From Photobacterium swingsii (GTDB lineage: Bacteria > Pseudomonadota > Gammaproteobacteria > Enterobacterales > Vibrionaceae), in assembly GCF_024346715.1 (NCBI RefSeq), contig NZ_AP024852.1, forward strand, positions 3,472,001 to 3,536,000: a stretch of DNA of 64,000 nt, read 5' to 3'. The translations under genes and the position numbers were made by a program. The notes under the pieces are model-generated. The model ran no database searches, was not told the DNA's origin, and saw only the letters and a program-made list of their open reading frames with translations. Below, piece by piece: positions 1 through 8,325 of the stretch (within the stretch, counting starts at the first letter, position 1; each line of letters begins with the position of its first letter).

Positions 1-47
1 TCACCATTTGATTTTCTAACCCTATAAAAAGAAAGGTCTTAATTAAT

Positions 48-63
48 TGGCACCCCCTTTGCT
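48..63 (+). promoter_or_regulatory. sigma-54 (RpoN) -24/-12 promoter of the PEP-CTERM gene
   Basis: TGGCACC-CCCT-TTGCT matches the sigma-54 consensus TGGCACG-N4-TTGCW at all positions but one, with the invariant GG (49-50) and GC (61-62) exactly 10 bases apart. Transcription would start near 74, about 55 bases before the ATG at 129. An 8-bp inverted repeat (GCTTTGTT at 61-68, AACAAAGC at 77-84) covers the start point. Seen directly; use by RpoN is inferred. Confidence 0.75.
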
Positions 64-128
64 TTGTTAGCTATACAACAAAGCGCTAGCACATTGACTA
101 ACGCCATCGGAAGTCCAGGGAGATACAA

Positions 129-881
129 ATGAAAAAGTTAGTATTAGCTTCAGCATTACTTGGTTTCACCCTTAACGCCCAAGCAACCACCGTTATTTTT
201 GATGACTTTGATATAGGTCACGGCCCCCTTAATATTGGTGCAGGCGGTGCGCAAAGCCAAGATGCTCGATTAACCAACCCCGCTGTTATTTTAGGTGGTG
301 AGCGCGACATTCGCTTAACCGTCACCACAGCAACTGGCGCATCAACAGATGCCTTGGCTGAAGCTGGCATTAACCCGATGGGCTCTCAGCTTAGTTGGAG
401 TAATTCGAGTGGCGCTGTCTCTTGGGTCGAGATGGTCTACGATGGCACAACGAATGCACATAACGCCGCAGGCCCTTACACGACAACTCAGGGTAATAAT
501 ATTGATACCGATGGGCTGGGTGGTATCGACTTATCAACCTTCACAGACTTCTTCTTTAATGTCACGGCCAATGATGATGCGAATGACTTTGACTACTACT
601 TTAGCGTCTACGATACCTCTGGTGCATCAGCCACATTCAACGGCACAAATATGGGGAATACAGGCCAAGTATTGTTAGATCTCTCTAATTTTGCCGCTGT
701 AAATCTAACTCAAGTTGGTGCCATTTCTTGGGGCTTCAAAGGTGATGGTGATTCCATCGATATTAAAATTGACTCTTGGGGTGTCGTACCAGAGCCTTCA
801 ATTATGGCTATCTTCGGTACAGGTTTATTAATGTTTGGAGCTATGGGCTATCGCCGTAAGGAAAAAGGTGAATCCGCATAA
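129..881 (+). CDS. PEP-CTERM sorting-domain exported protein
   Basis: This 250-residue protein is probably exported and then handled by an exosortase. A signal peptide (MKKLVLASALLGFTLNAQA) is followed by an Asn/Asp/Thr/Gly-rich beta-type body. The C-terminus has the PEP-CTERM tripartite signal: VPEPS near 222, a hydrophobic helix (IMAIFGTGLLMFGAMG) and a basic tail (YRRKEK). GGGAG at 117-121 precedes the ATG by a good distance. It is a single gene between a sigma-54 promoter and a terminator. No exosortase (EpsH/XrtA) is in the window, so that enzyme must be elsewhere. The body matches no enzyme family I recognise; a matrix or floc surface protein is the usual inference for the class. Confidence 0.85.
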   Translation: MKKLVLASALLGFTLNAQATTVIFDDFDIGHGPLNIGAGGAQSQDARLTNPAVILGGERDIRLTVTTATGASTDALAEAGINPMGSQLSWSNSSGAVSWVEMVYDGTTNAHNAAGPYTTTQGNNIDTDGLGGIDLSTFTDFFFNVTANDDANDFDYYFSVYDTSGASATFNGTNMGNTGQVLLDLSNFAAVNLTQVGAISWGFKGDGDSIDIKIDSWGVVPEPSIMAIFGTGLLMFGAMGYRRKEKGESA

Positions 882-956
882 AGGGCATTTATCGCCTTAC
901 CGATCTCTTATGTTCCACATTTACGAGAAGCACAAGAGTAAGTGACAAGATCAAAA

Positions 957-985
957 GGAAGAAGCCTAACCCCTTCTTCTTTTTT
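957..985 (+). terminator. Rho-independent terminator after the PEP-CTERM gene
   Basis: GAAGAAG (958-964) and CTTCTTC (973-979) form a stem with an 8-base loop, followed by a run of T. It closes the single-gene unit before queG. Confidence 0.7.
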
Positions 986-1115
986 ATCTTTCTCTACTCC
1001 ACGCCTAACGCCCGCAAAAAAGCAGTATCTCCAACGCTTAACCATCAAGACTTTCACGAAATAACAGCACTATTCTATGCTACACTTCGCCCCCCGAAAT
1101 TGAGCGAGCAACACC

Positions 1116-2249
1116 ATGAGCATCGACTATCACGCCCTAGCCCAACAAATTAAGCTGTGGGGACAAGAATTAGGTTTCCAACATGTTGGGATCTGCGATG
1201 TCGATCTAAGCCAACATGAGGCCCAACTTCAGCGTTGGCTAGATGCGGGATATCATGGTGAAATGGATTGGATGGCGCGCCACGGTATGATGCGTGCTCG
1301 TCCACATGAACTGCTACCAGGTACAGTGCGTGTCATTAGCGTACGCATGAATTATTTACCACCAAATGCAGAGTTCGCTCAAACATTAAAAAACCCAGCC
1401 AAAGCCTACATTAGCCGCTACTCTCTCGGGCGCGACTACCACAAGCTAATTCGTAATCGCCTGAAAAAATTAGGGCAAAATATCGAACAAGTCGTTGGCC
1501 AATTTGGTCATCGCCCCTTCGTCGATTCAGCGCCTATTTTAGAACGACCATTAGCAGAAAAATCAGGACTTGGATGGACAGGCAAGCACTCTCTAATCTT
1601 GAGCCAAGAAGCTGGCTCGTGGTTTTTCTTAGGGGAATTACTGATAGATTTACCGCTTCCTGTCGATACGCCAGAAAGTAACCAATGCGGCAAGTGCGTT
1701 GCTTGCATGACGAGTTGCCCAACAGGTGCAATTATTGAAGAAGGTGTGGTTGATGCAAGACGCTGTATTTCTTATCTGACAATTGAGTTTGATGGCATAA
1801 TCCCTGAAGAGTTTCGCGAAAAAATAGGGAACCGCATCTATGGCTGTGATGACTGCCAATTAGTTTGCCCATTTAATCGCTTTTCTGATATTACAGAAGA
1901 AGAAGACTACCACTGCCGTAACAGCTTATATCAGCAAGACACTCTTGCGCTGTTTGCATGGGACGAAGCAACCTTTCTAAAAAATACTGAAGGCTCCGCT
2001 ATTCGGCGAATTGGCCACATACAGTGGCTCCGCAATCTCACTATCGCACTCGGTAATGCCCCTTACCAGCCAGAAATCATTGATGCTTTGAACGATAAAC
2101 TCGCACTCAATGAAATATTGGACGTCCATATTTATTGGGCACTTGAGCAACAACAACAAAAACGAGCAGCAATCAGTATCGATGTACTTCCAACAAAAAC
2201 AAAGCGCCTAGTTCGAATTATCGAAAAAGGCTTACCACGCGATGCGTAA
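1116..2249 (+). CDS. queG: Epoxyqueuosine reductase QueG
   Basis: QueG reduces epoxyqueuosine to queuosine at the wobble base of GUN tRNAs, using cobalamin and two [4Fe-4S] clusters in the cytoplasm. The 377 residues match the usual length. RPFVDSAPILER (133-144) carries the conserved catalytic Asp. Two ferredoxin-type cysteine motifs are visible: CGKCVACMTSCP (191-202) and CDDCQLVCPFNR (244-255). A HEAT-like C-terminal region follows. In E. coli queG diverges from nnr; here the upstream neighbour is a PEP-CTERM gene, so the conserved block breaks on this side. The ATG at 1116 gives the full family N-terminus. Confidence 0.95.
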   Translation: MSIDYHALAQQIKLWGQELGFQHVGICDVDLSQHEAQLQRWLDAGYHGEMDWMARHGMMRARPHELLPGTVRVISVRMNYLPPNAEFAQTLKNPAKAYISRYSLGRDYHKLIRNRLKKLGQNIEQVVGQFGHRPFVDSAPILERPLAEKSGLGWTGKHSLILSQEAGSWFFLGELLIDLPLPVDTPESNQCGKCVACMTSCPTGAIIEEGVVDARRCISYLTIEFDGIIPEEFREKIGNRIYGCDDCQLVCPFNRFSDITEEEDYHCRNSLYQQDTLALFAWDEATFLKNTEGSAIRRIGHIQWLRNLTIALGNAPYQPEIIDALNDKLALNEILDVHIYWALEQQQQKRAAISIDVLPTKTKRLVRIIEKGLPRDA

Positions 2250-3020
2250 TGCACGCAGCATACTAACATTTCAGTTTTAGCTACTATTCCTATACAAAAT
2301 GCGAGCTAGGTCAGCATTCAGTGTATATGTGGAAAACATTTGCAGTTTATGGCTTTTCGCCTATAGAGCAAACAATTAAACACAGATGCACTTAATCAGC
2401 ATCAGCGCATTTTTTCCACAAGAACAGATACTGATCAAGCTGTATATAAAGTTGGGAGTAAAAGCTTAAAATAAATAAAAAACAATCGCTTAGGGTGTGA
2501 GTAAAGTTATCAAGATAGATCTATCGCGAGGTATAAAAAGAAAGGTATAAAAGTTATTCACACGGCATCAGCACATGTAATCAACTAACTTATTCACAGC
2601 AACCACAATGTGGATAACTCTGTTAATTAAGATCGGAGATCCCCTGTTAATATCATTGCGAGGCCAAGTAATATAAGCCTTTAGATGAAAAACAGTACTG
2701 GATAAGAGAGCAGGTATTATTTGAAGCTTACTTTACCCGTCTAGCTCGTTGTATGAGCATTCACTAGGGTAACGCTACACAGCTATTAATCGTCACAGAG
2801 CATTAAAATCAACAGATAACAAGAACAACCTCATAGAGGTTGCAGTGTAAATTTTAATGATGTTTGAAGCTGTTCACTTCTATGTATCCTAACCAACGTT
2901 AGGAATTTTGGAGCAACATGCAGGTGGCTTTCACACTTGGAAACCTGATGCAGCTAGGGACTATTACTTCACAGTAGTAGGGTACCGTTAACTACGGTAA
3001 TAATTTTTGCAGTTTTTTAA
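2250..3020. other. Non-coding stretch between queG and the tRNA array
   Basis: About 770 AT-rich bases with no supportable gene. The left part holds the DnaA boxes described separately. I see nothing I can name between about 2640 and 2990. Near 2985-3003 a variant (ACCGTTAACTACGGT) of the short palindrome found in the tRNA spacers appears. Confidence 0.6.
2328..2617. promoter_or_regulatory. DnaA-box cluster, candidate datA locus
   Basis: Five 9-mers fit the DnaA box TTWTNCACA: 2328-2336 (minus, TTTTCCACA), 2412-2420 (plus, TTTTCCACA), 2554-2562 (plus, TTATTCACA), 2590-2598 (plus, TTATTCACA) and 2609-2617 (minus, TTATCCACA, the strongest form). A sixth, with one mismatch, lies at 2496-2504 (minus). 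The stretch is AT-rich and non-coding. In E. coli the DnaA-titrating and ATP-hydrolysis locus datA lies in the same neighbourhood, between the amiB-nnr-queG side and glyVXY, so position and content agree. No clear IHF site was found. Boxes are seen; datA function is inferred. Confidence 0.6.
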
Positions 3021-3050
3021 CTGAAAACACTTTTTCATAAAGAAAAAGTG
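3021..3050 (-). terminator. Terminator of the tRNA array
   Basis: Read on the minus strand, CACTTTTTC-TTTAT-GAAAAAGTG is a perfect 9-bp stem followed by TTTT. The internal spacers of the array carry the same element with a stem mismatch (CTCTTTC instead of CTTTTTC). Only this last copy therefore looks like a working terminator. Confidence 0.55.
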
Positions 3051-3140
3051 GGGGTGATGCACGAGGTTCCCAATCTTCGGGGAGCTAGGCGTGACCTCAA
3101 CCTTGGTAAGGTTGTACTCTACCAGCTTTACCTGTGTTTC
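3049..3140 (-). pseudogene. Decayed tRNA-Gly copy 1
   Basis: It shares the anticodon arm and D-arm stretch of the intact tRNA-Gly genes. The T arm is replaced by unrelated bases (CCCAATCTTCGGGGAGCTAG), the acceptor 5' half is lost, and the anticodon has become ACC. It cannot fold as a tRNA. It begins the first of two tandem blocks of about 385 bp. Confidence 0.75.
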
Positions 3141-3173
3141 ACTTTCTCACCACTTTCGTCATGAGATTCAATT

Positions 3174-3249
3174 TGGAGCGACACACGAGGTTCGAACTCG
3201 TGACCTCAACCTTGGCAAGGTTGCGCTCTACCAGCTGAGCTAGTGTCGC
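3174..3249 (-). tRNA. tRNA-Gly (GCC)
   Basis: The 76 bases include an encoded CCA. Anticodon loop TTGCCAA gives anticodon GCC; the T loop is TTCGAAC and the acceptor stem is GCGACAC/GTGTCGC. It is the last intact Gly gene of the minus-strand array. Confidence 0.97.
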
Positions 3250-3273
3250 ATGCTTGTATTTCAACAAGTAAAT

Positions 3274-3350
<77 letters not shown>

Positions 3351-3433
3351 TCCGATTTATACTCACCGTTAAGTACGGTAACAACTATTGTTTCATCGCC
3401 TTAGCAATAAAACGCTCTTTCATAAAGAAAAAG

Positions 3434-3520
3434 TGGAGCGACACACGAGGTTCCCGATCTTCGAGGAGCTAGGCGTGACCTCAACCTTGGCAAGGTTGTG
3501 CTCTACCAGCTTTACCTGTG
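3434..3520 (-). pseudogene. Decayed tRNA-Gly copy 2
   Basis: The 3' acceptor half and CCA are intact, and the GCC anticodon arm is retained. The T arm is replaced by CCGATCTTCGAGGAGCTAGG-like sequence, and the D arm and 5' acceptor are altered (TTTACCTGTGTTTCAC). It is the counterpart of the copy at 3049, showing a tandem duplication of about 385 bp. Confidence 0.75.
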
Positions 3521-3559
3521 TTTCACTTTTTCTCACCACTTTCGTCATGAGATTCAATT

Positions 3560-3635
3560 TGGAGCGACACACGAGGTTCGAACTCGTGACCTCAACCTTG
3601 GCAAGGTTGCGCTCTACCAGCTGAGCTAGTGTCGC
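3560..3635 (-). tRNA. tRNA-Gly (GCC)
   Basis: Same 76-base sequence as the copy at 3174, with CCA encoded. Confidence 0.97.
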
Positions 3636-3659
3636 ATGCTTGTATTTCAACAAGTAAAT

Positions 3660-3736
<77 letters not shown>

Positions 3737-3819
3737 TCCGATTTATACTCACCGTTAAGTACGGTAACAACTATTGCTTCATCGCCTTAGCAATAAAACG
3801 CTCTTTCATAAAGAAAAAG

Positions 3820-3895
3820 TGGAGCGACACACGAGGTTCGAACTCGTGACCTCAACCTTGGCAAGGTTGCGCTCTACCAGCTGAGCTAGTGTCGC
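3820..3895 (-). tRNA. tRNA-Gly (GCC)
   Basis: Same 76-base tRNA-Gly. It opens a repeat unit of 260 bp (3820 to 4080). Confidence 0.97.
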
Positions 3896-3919
3896 ATGCT
3901 TGTATTTCAACAAGTAAAT

Positions 3920-3996
<77 letters not shown>

Positions 3997-4079
3997 TCCG
4001 ATTTATACTCACCGTTAAGTACGGTAACAACTATTGCTTTATCGCCTTAGCAATAAAACGCTCTTTCATAAAGAAAAAG

Positions 4080-4155
4080 TGGAGCGACACACGAGGTTCG
4101 AACTCGTGACCTCAACCTTGGCAAGGTTGCGCTCTACCAGCTGAGCTAGTGTCGC
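4080..4155 (-). tRNA. tRNA-Gly (GCC)
   Basis: Same 76-base tRNA-Gly. It is preceded on the plus strand by the spacer element CTCTTTCATAAAGAAAAAG. Confidence 0.97.
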
Positions 4156-4178
4156 ATACTTGTATTTCAACAAGTGAT

Positions 4179-4255
<77 letters not shown>

Positions 4256-4323
4256 TCCGATTTATACTCACCGTTAAGTACGGTAACAACTATTGTTTCA
4301 TAGCCTTAGCAATAAAACCAATT

Positions 4324-4399
4324 TGGAGCGACACACGAGGTTCGAACTCGTGACCTCAACCTTGGCAAGGTTGCGCTCTACCAGCTGAGCTAGTGTCGC
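4324..4399 (-). tRNA. tRNA-Gly (GCC)
   Basis: Same tRNA-Gly, followed in this part by two further Gly copies with no fMet between them. Confidence 0.97.
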
Positions 4400-4466
4400 A
4401 TATTCTCTATCGAGAATGGAAAGGTCTTTCACCTTTCGATAACCGCTAAAGCCATTATCTACAAAT

Positions 4467-4542
4467 TGGAGCGACACACGAGGTTCGAACTCGTGACCTC
4501 AACCTTGGCAAGGTTGCGCTCTACCAGCTGAGCTAGTGTCGC
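4467..4542 (-). tRNA. tRNA-Gly (GCC)
   Basis: Same tRNA-Gly, in a Gly-only sub-repeat. The spacer AAAGGTCTTTCACCTT differs from those of the Gly/fMet units. Confidence 0.97.
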
Positions 4543-4597
4543 ATCACAGGAAAGGTCTTTCACCTTCCGATAACCGCCGAAGCCATTATCTACAAAT

Positions 4598-4673
4598 TGG
4601 AGCGACACACGAGGTTCGAACTCGTGACCTCAACCTTGGCAAGGTTGCGCTCTACCAGCTGAGCTAGTGTCGC
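4598..4673 (-). tRNA. tRNA-Gly (GCC)
   Basis: Same tRNA-Gly, again beside the AAAGGTCTTTCACCTT type of spacer on its left. Confidence 0.97.
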
Positions 4674-4697
4674 ATTCTTGTATTTCAACAAGTAAAT

Positions 4698-4774
<77 letters not shown>

Positions 4775-4857
4775 TCCGATTTATACTCACCGTTAAGTAC
4801 GGTAACAACTATTGTTTTATCGCCTTAGCAATAAAACGCTCTTTCATAAAGAAAAAG

Positions 4858-4933
4858 TGGAGCGACACACGAGGTTCGAACTCGTGACCTCAACCTTGGC
4901 AAGGTTGCGCTCTACCAGCTGAGCTAGTGTCGC
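4858..4933 (-). tRNA. tRNA-Gly (GCC)
   Basis: Same 76-base tRNA-Gly, 260 bp from the Gly copy at 4598. Confidence 0.97.
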
Positions 4934-4956
4934 ATACTTGTATTTCAACAAGTGAT

Positions 4957-5033
<77 letters not shown>

Positions 5034-5116
5034 TCCGATTTATATTCACCGTTAAGTACGGTAACAACTATTGTTTCATCGCCTTAGCAATAAAACGCTC
5101 TTTCATAAAGAAAAAG

Positions 5117-5192
5117 TGGAGCGACACACGAGGTTCGAACTCGTGACCTCAACCTTGGCAAGGTTGCGCTCTACCAGCTGAGCTAGTGTCGC
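5117..5192 (-). tRNA. tRNA-Gly (GCC)
   Basis: Same 76-base tRNA-Gly, the second gene from the array promoter. Confidence 0.97.
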
Positions 5193-5215
5193 ATACTTGT
5201 ATTTCAACAAGTGAT

Positions 5216-5292
<77 letters not shown>

Positions 5293-5343
5293 TCCGATTT
5301 TTATCGAAAGAAAATAAACACGTTATTGCCTTCGAGGCTGCGC

Positions 5344-5371
5344 ATTATACGAGGAAAATTGGCGGATGCAA
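5344..5371 (-). promoter_or_regulatory. Promoter of the tRNA array
   Basis: Minus strand: -35 TTGCAT (5371-5366), 16-base spacer, -10 TATAAT (5349-5344), then a GC-rich discriminator (GCGCAGCC). A GC-rich discriminator is typical of growth-rate and ppGpp-controlled stable RNA promoters. Transcription would start near 5337, about 45 bases before the first tRNA-fMet. Confidence 0.85.
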
Positions 5372-5421
5372 CACTTCTCACAAAAAAACTGTCTTCATCA
5401 CGCCAAGTGATTATTTTACAA

Positions 5422-5967
5422 TCAGATATTGAAAATATGCTCACGATAATAGCGCAGTTCAGCAATCGAGTCACGGATGTCATCAAGCGCTAGGTGGCTA
5501 CCTTTCTTAGAAAAACCATCAAGTAACTCTGGTTGCCAACGGCGAGTCAGCTCTTTTAACGTGCTCACATCAAGGTAACGGTAATGAAAATACTGCTCTA
5601 ACTCAGGCATATGCTTATACAAAAAGCGACGATCTTGACCAATGCTGTTACCACAGATTGGGGATACACCTTTAGGTACCCATTGCTCCAAAAAGGCAAT
5701 GGTTTCACGAATGGCATCTTCTTCAGTCAATTTACTCTGGCGAATACGCTCCACAAGGCCACTTCCTGTGTGCGTGTTGGTACACCAATCATCCATTTTA
5801 TCAAGTTCAGATTCTGGTTGATGAATCGCAAGTGTAGGGCCTTCTGCTAAAATATTTAGTTGGGCATCCGTCACTATGGTCGCGATTTCAATGATTTTAT
5901 GCGTTTCTGGATCGAGACCTGTCATTTCAAGATCGATCCAAATTAAATTCTGATCGCTGATTGTCAT
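5422..5967 (-). CDS. orn: Oligoribonuclease
   Basis: Orn is a DEDDh 3'-5' exonuclease that degrades 2-5 base RNA fragments and pGpG. The 181 residues match the family. ExoI motif [11 protein letters not shown] carries Asp12 and Glu14, ExoII is in [12 protein letters not shown], and ExoIII in [14 protein letters not shown] has the His/Asp pair. It diverges from rsgA (as in E. coli), and the tRNA array lies directly downstream on the same strand. Between the stop and the array promoter are only about 50 bases, so the array promoter sits just beyond orn. Confidence 0.97.
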   Translation of the reverse strand: MTISDQNLIWIDLEMTGLDPETHKIIEIATIVTDAQLNILAEGPTLAIHQPESELDKMDDWCTNTHTGSGLVERIRQSKLTEEDAIRETIAFLEQWVPKGVSPICGNSIGQDRRFLYKHMPELEQYFHYRYLDVSTLKELTRRWQPELLDGFSKKGSHLALDDIRDSIAELRYYREHIFNI

Positions 5968-6049
5968 TGGATTATTGCCTATTTTGTGACTAAACCATGT
6001 ATCATACTTGGCTTATACCGAAAGCCAACCAATACAGAACGATAATCTT

Positions 6050-7102
6050 GTGGCCAAAAAGAAAAAGCTGACTAAAGGACAGAGCCGACGTGTTCGCTCA
6101 AACCAAGACAAACGACTGAAACGCGAAAAAAATGATGTCCAGTGGGACGAAGCCCTGCTGGAATCCGCTCGTGAAGGGCTTGTGATCACGCGTTTCGGCC
6201 AACATGCTGATGTTGAAGATCCTGAAACAGGCACGATCCATCGCTGTAATTTACGTCGAAGCATCCAAAGCCTAGTTTCTGGTGACCGTGTTGTTTGGCG
6301 CCCAGGCGTTGAAACTCTGCATGGGATTTCCGGCGTTGTTGAAGCCGTGCATGAACGAAAGTCTATGCTGACTCGGCCAGATTACTATGATGGTGTAAAG
6401 GCGGTAGCGGCTAACGTTAACCGTATTATCATCGTTTCAGCCGTTTTACCTGAGCTATCGCTTAATATCATCGACCGCTACTTAATTGCAGCCGAGACTG
6501 TCGGTATCGAGCCTTTAATTGTCCTGAATAAAGTCGATTTATTGAGTGACGAAGAACGTAAACAAGTCGAAGAAACCTTATCGCTTTACCAAGACATTGG
6601 TTATGAGTTGCGTTATGTCAGCTCTACAACCGGTGAAGGTATGGAGTCGCTCAAGCTTGATCTGAAAGACCACATTAACATCTTTGCAGGTCAATCTGGT
6701 GTAGGGAAATCCAGTATGGTGAATACCCTAATGCCAGAAGTCGACGCAGAAATCGGTGATGTATCTGAAAACTCAGGACTCGGCCAACACACCACAACCG
6801 CGGCACGTTTATACCACTTCCCTGAAGGCGGTGATTTAATCGATTCACCAGGGGTACGTGAATTTGGTTTATGGCACCTAGAGCCAGAGCAAGTCACAAA
6901 TGCTTTTGTTGAATTTAGAGAGTACCTTGGCGGGTGTAAATTCCGTGACTGTAAACATGGAAATGATCCTGGTTGTTTGATCCGTGAAGCAATGCAAGAC
7001 GGAAAAATCACCCGTGAGCGCTACGACAGCTATCATAAGATCATTGAAAGCATGTCTGAGAATGTCGCTAACCGTCAATTCTCTCGTAATAAAGTTGACT
7101 AA
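6050..7102 (+). CDS. rsgA: Ribosome small-subunit-dependent GTPase RsgA
   Basis: RsgA is a circularly permuted GTPase that checks late maturation of the 30S subunit. I take the GTG at 6050 (350 residues), because homologues begin [11 protein letters not shown]-like; an upstream TTG at 6008 would add 14 residues with no family match. Order: basic N-terminal tail, OB fold, NKVDLL (G4), GQSGVGKSS (P loop), DSPGVREF (G3), then the zinc motif C-x5-C-x-H-x5-C in [16 protein letters not shown]. It is divergent from orn and followed by a hairpin, so psd probably has its own promoter. Ribosome binding sites are weak for both starts. Confidence 0.95.
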   Translation: MAKKKKLTKGQSRRVRSNQDKRLKREKNDVQWDEALLESAREGLVITRFGQHADVEDPETGTIHRCNLRRSIQSLVSGDRVVWRPGVETLHGISGVVEAVHERKSMLTRPDYYDGVKAVAANVNRIIIVSAVLPELSLNIIDRYLIAAETVGIEPLIVLNKVDLLSDEERKQVEETLSLYQDIGYELRYVSSTTGEGMESLKLDLKDHINIFAGQSGVGKSSMVNTLMPEVDAEIGDVSENSGLGQHTTTAARLYHFPEGGDLIDSPGVREFGLWHLEPEQVTNAFVEFREYLGGCKFRDCKHGNDPGCLIREAMQDGKITRERYDSYHKIIESMSENVANRQFSRNKVD

Positions 7103-7107
7103 CATCC

Positions 7108-7134
7108 AATGCCTCTGTTTTATACAGAGGCATT
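7108..7134 (+). terminator. Hairpin after rsgA
   Basis: AATGCCTCTGT (7108-7118) pairs with ACAGAGGCATT (7124-7134) in an 11-bp stem. The T tract is short (ATTTCC), so termination may be partial. Confidence 0.55.
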
Positions 7135-7313
7135 TCCTAGCTTCATCCCAATGACATGCTTACCTTATTTTTCACTTCATCGCATTTAATTGCTGACTGA
7201 TTTAACTGACTTTAGAAAATACTTTCGGTATTATTCTCGGTTCGAGTTATTATTTGTTTGTTAAGACAAGTAACTAGACTGTTGATTAATTGACACTTTC
7301 TGGAAAATATACT

Positions 7314-8180
7314 GTGCTAGATAACCTCAAAATCGGCCTGCAATACTGCACACCGAAACATGCGTTAACCCGCTTAGTTGGCAAAATTGCAGCTTTTGAA
7401 GGTGGTAAATTCACCACTGCAATTATTCGTTGGTTTATCAACCAATACAAAATTGATATGTCTGAAGCGCGTAATCCAGATCCAGCAGCCTACCCGACAT
7501 TCAATCAGTTCTTTGTTCGCGAACTTAAAGATGGTGCTCGTCCAATTAACGGTGACGACAACATCATTTCACACCCAGCAGATGCTTGTGTGAGCCAATT
7601 AGGTCCGATTAAAGAAGGTCGCCTATTCCAAGCTAAAGGTCATTACTTTGATGCTTGCGAACTGCTAGGCGGTGATAAAGCACTGGCCGAAGAGTTTATC
7701 GATGGTGAGTTCGCAACCCTGTATCTATCACCGCGTGATTACCACCGTGTGCACATGCCATGTGATGGTACCTTACGCCAAATGATTTACGTCCCTGGTG
7801 ATTTATTCTCGGTAAACCCATTAACGGCAGAAAATGTCCCTAACCTGTTTGCACGTAACGAACGTGTCGTATGTATCTTTGATACCGAGCACGGCCCTGT
7901 TGCACAAGTGCTGGTTGGTGCAACTATTGTCGGTAGCATCGAAACGGTATGGGCAGGTACTGTTACCCCACCTACGGGTCCAGCAGTACGTCGTTGGGAT
8001 TACCCTGCAACTGGTGATAGCGCCGTTGTACTGAAGAAAGGTGAAGAAATGGGTCGCTTCAAATTGGGCTCAACAGTCATTAACCTGTTCCCGAAAGACA
8101 TGATCCATTTTGTCGAAGATATGAAGCCACTTCAGAGCACGCGTATGGGTCAACCTTACGCGGAACTGCAAAAGTCATAA
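7314..8180 (+). CDS. psd: Phosphatidylserine decarboxylase proenzyme
   Basis: Psd converts phosphatidylserine to phosphatidylethanolamine at the inner membrane. The proenzyme cleaves itself inside LGST (here [10 protein letters not shown], near the C-terminus), the new Ser becoming the pyruvoyl group. Other landmarks are [13 protein letters not shown] and [11 protein letters not shown] take the GTG at 7314 ([11 protein letters not shown], aligning with MLNSFKLSLQY of E. coli), preceded by TGGAAA; the TTG at 7290 adds eight residues without family support. The tail is short compared with E. coli Psd. Following rsgA is the E. coli order reversed. Confidence 0.95.
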   Translation: MLDNLKIGLQYCTPKHALTRLVGKIAAFEGGKFTTAIIRWFINQYKIDMSEARNPDPAAYPTFNQFFVRELKDGARPINGDDNIISHPADACVSQLGPIKEGRLFQAKGHYFDACELLGGDKALAEEFIDGEFATLYLSPRDYHRVHMPCDGTLRQMIYVPGDLFSVNPLTAENVPNLFARNERVVCIFDTEHGPVAQVLVGATIVGSIETVWAGTVTPPTGPAVRRWDYPATGDSAVVLKKGEEMGRFKLGSTVINLFPKDMIHFVEDMKPLQSTRMGQPYAELQKS

Positions 8181-8209
8181 ACGACTAACCAGTTAACATT
8201 TCTGAACAA

Positions 8210-8236
8210 AAGGGACGCAATGCGTCCCTTTTTTCG
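8210..8236 (+). terminator. Terminator of psd
   Basis: AAGGGACGCA and TGCGTCCCTT form a strong stem followed by TTTTT. Confidence 0.85.
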
Positions 8237-8325
8237 CACCAAAAATTGACCTTACCAACGGATTTTTTTTGGTCAAATAGTATGCTGATTTGTAATCTCA
8301 TTATAAAAAGCAAACCAACATCACT

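Noticed and set aside
2328-2617. Replication origin (oriC) instead of datA
   Set aside because: Flanking genes are queG and tRNA-Gly, not mnmG/mioC or rctB, and no AT-rich 13-mer unwinding repeats were recognised.
3388-3653. Open frames of 77-78 codons on both strands in the tRNA array
   Set aside because: They run through tRNA-Gly genes; the repeated peptide text simply reflects repeated tRNAs.
6008-6049. TTG start of rsgA 14 codons upstream
   Set aside because: No family similarity and no ribosome binding site; the GTG at 6050 aligns with known starts.
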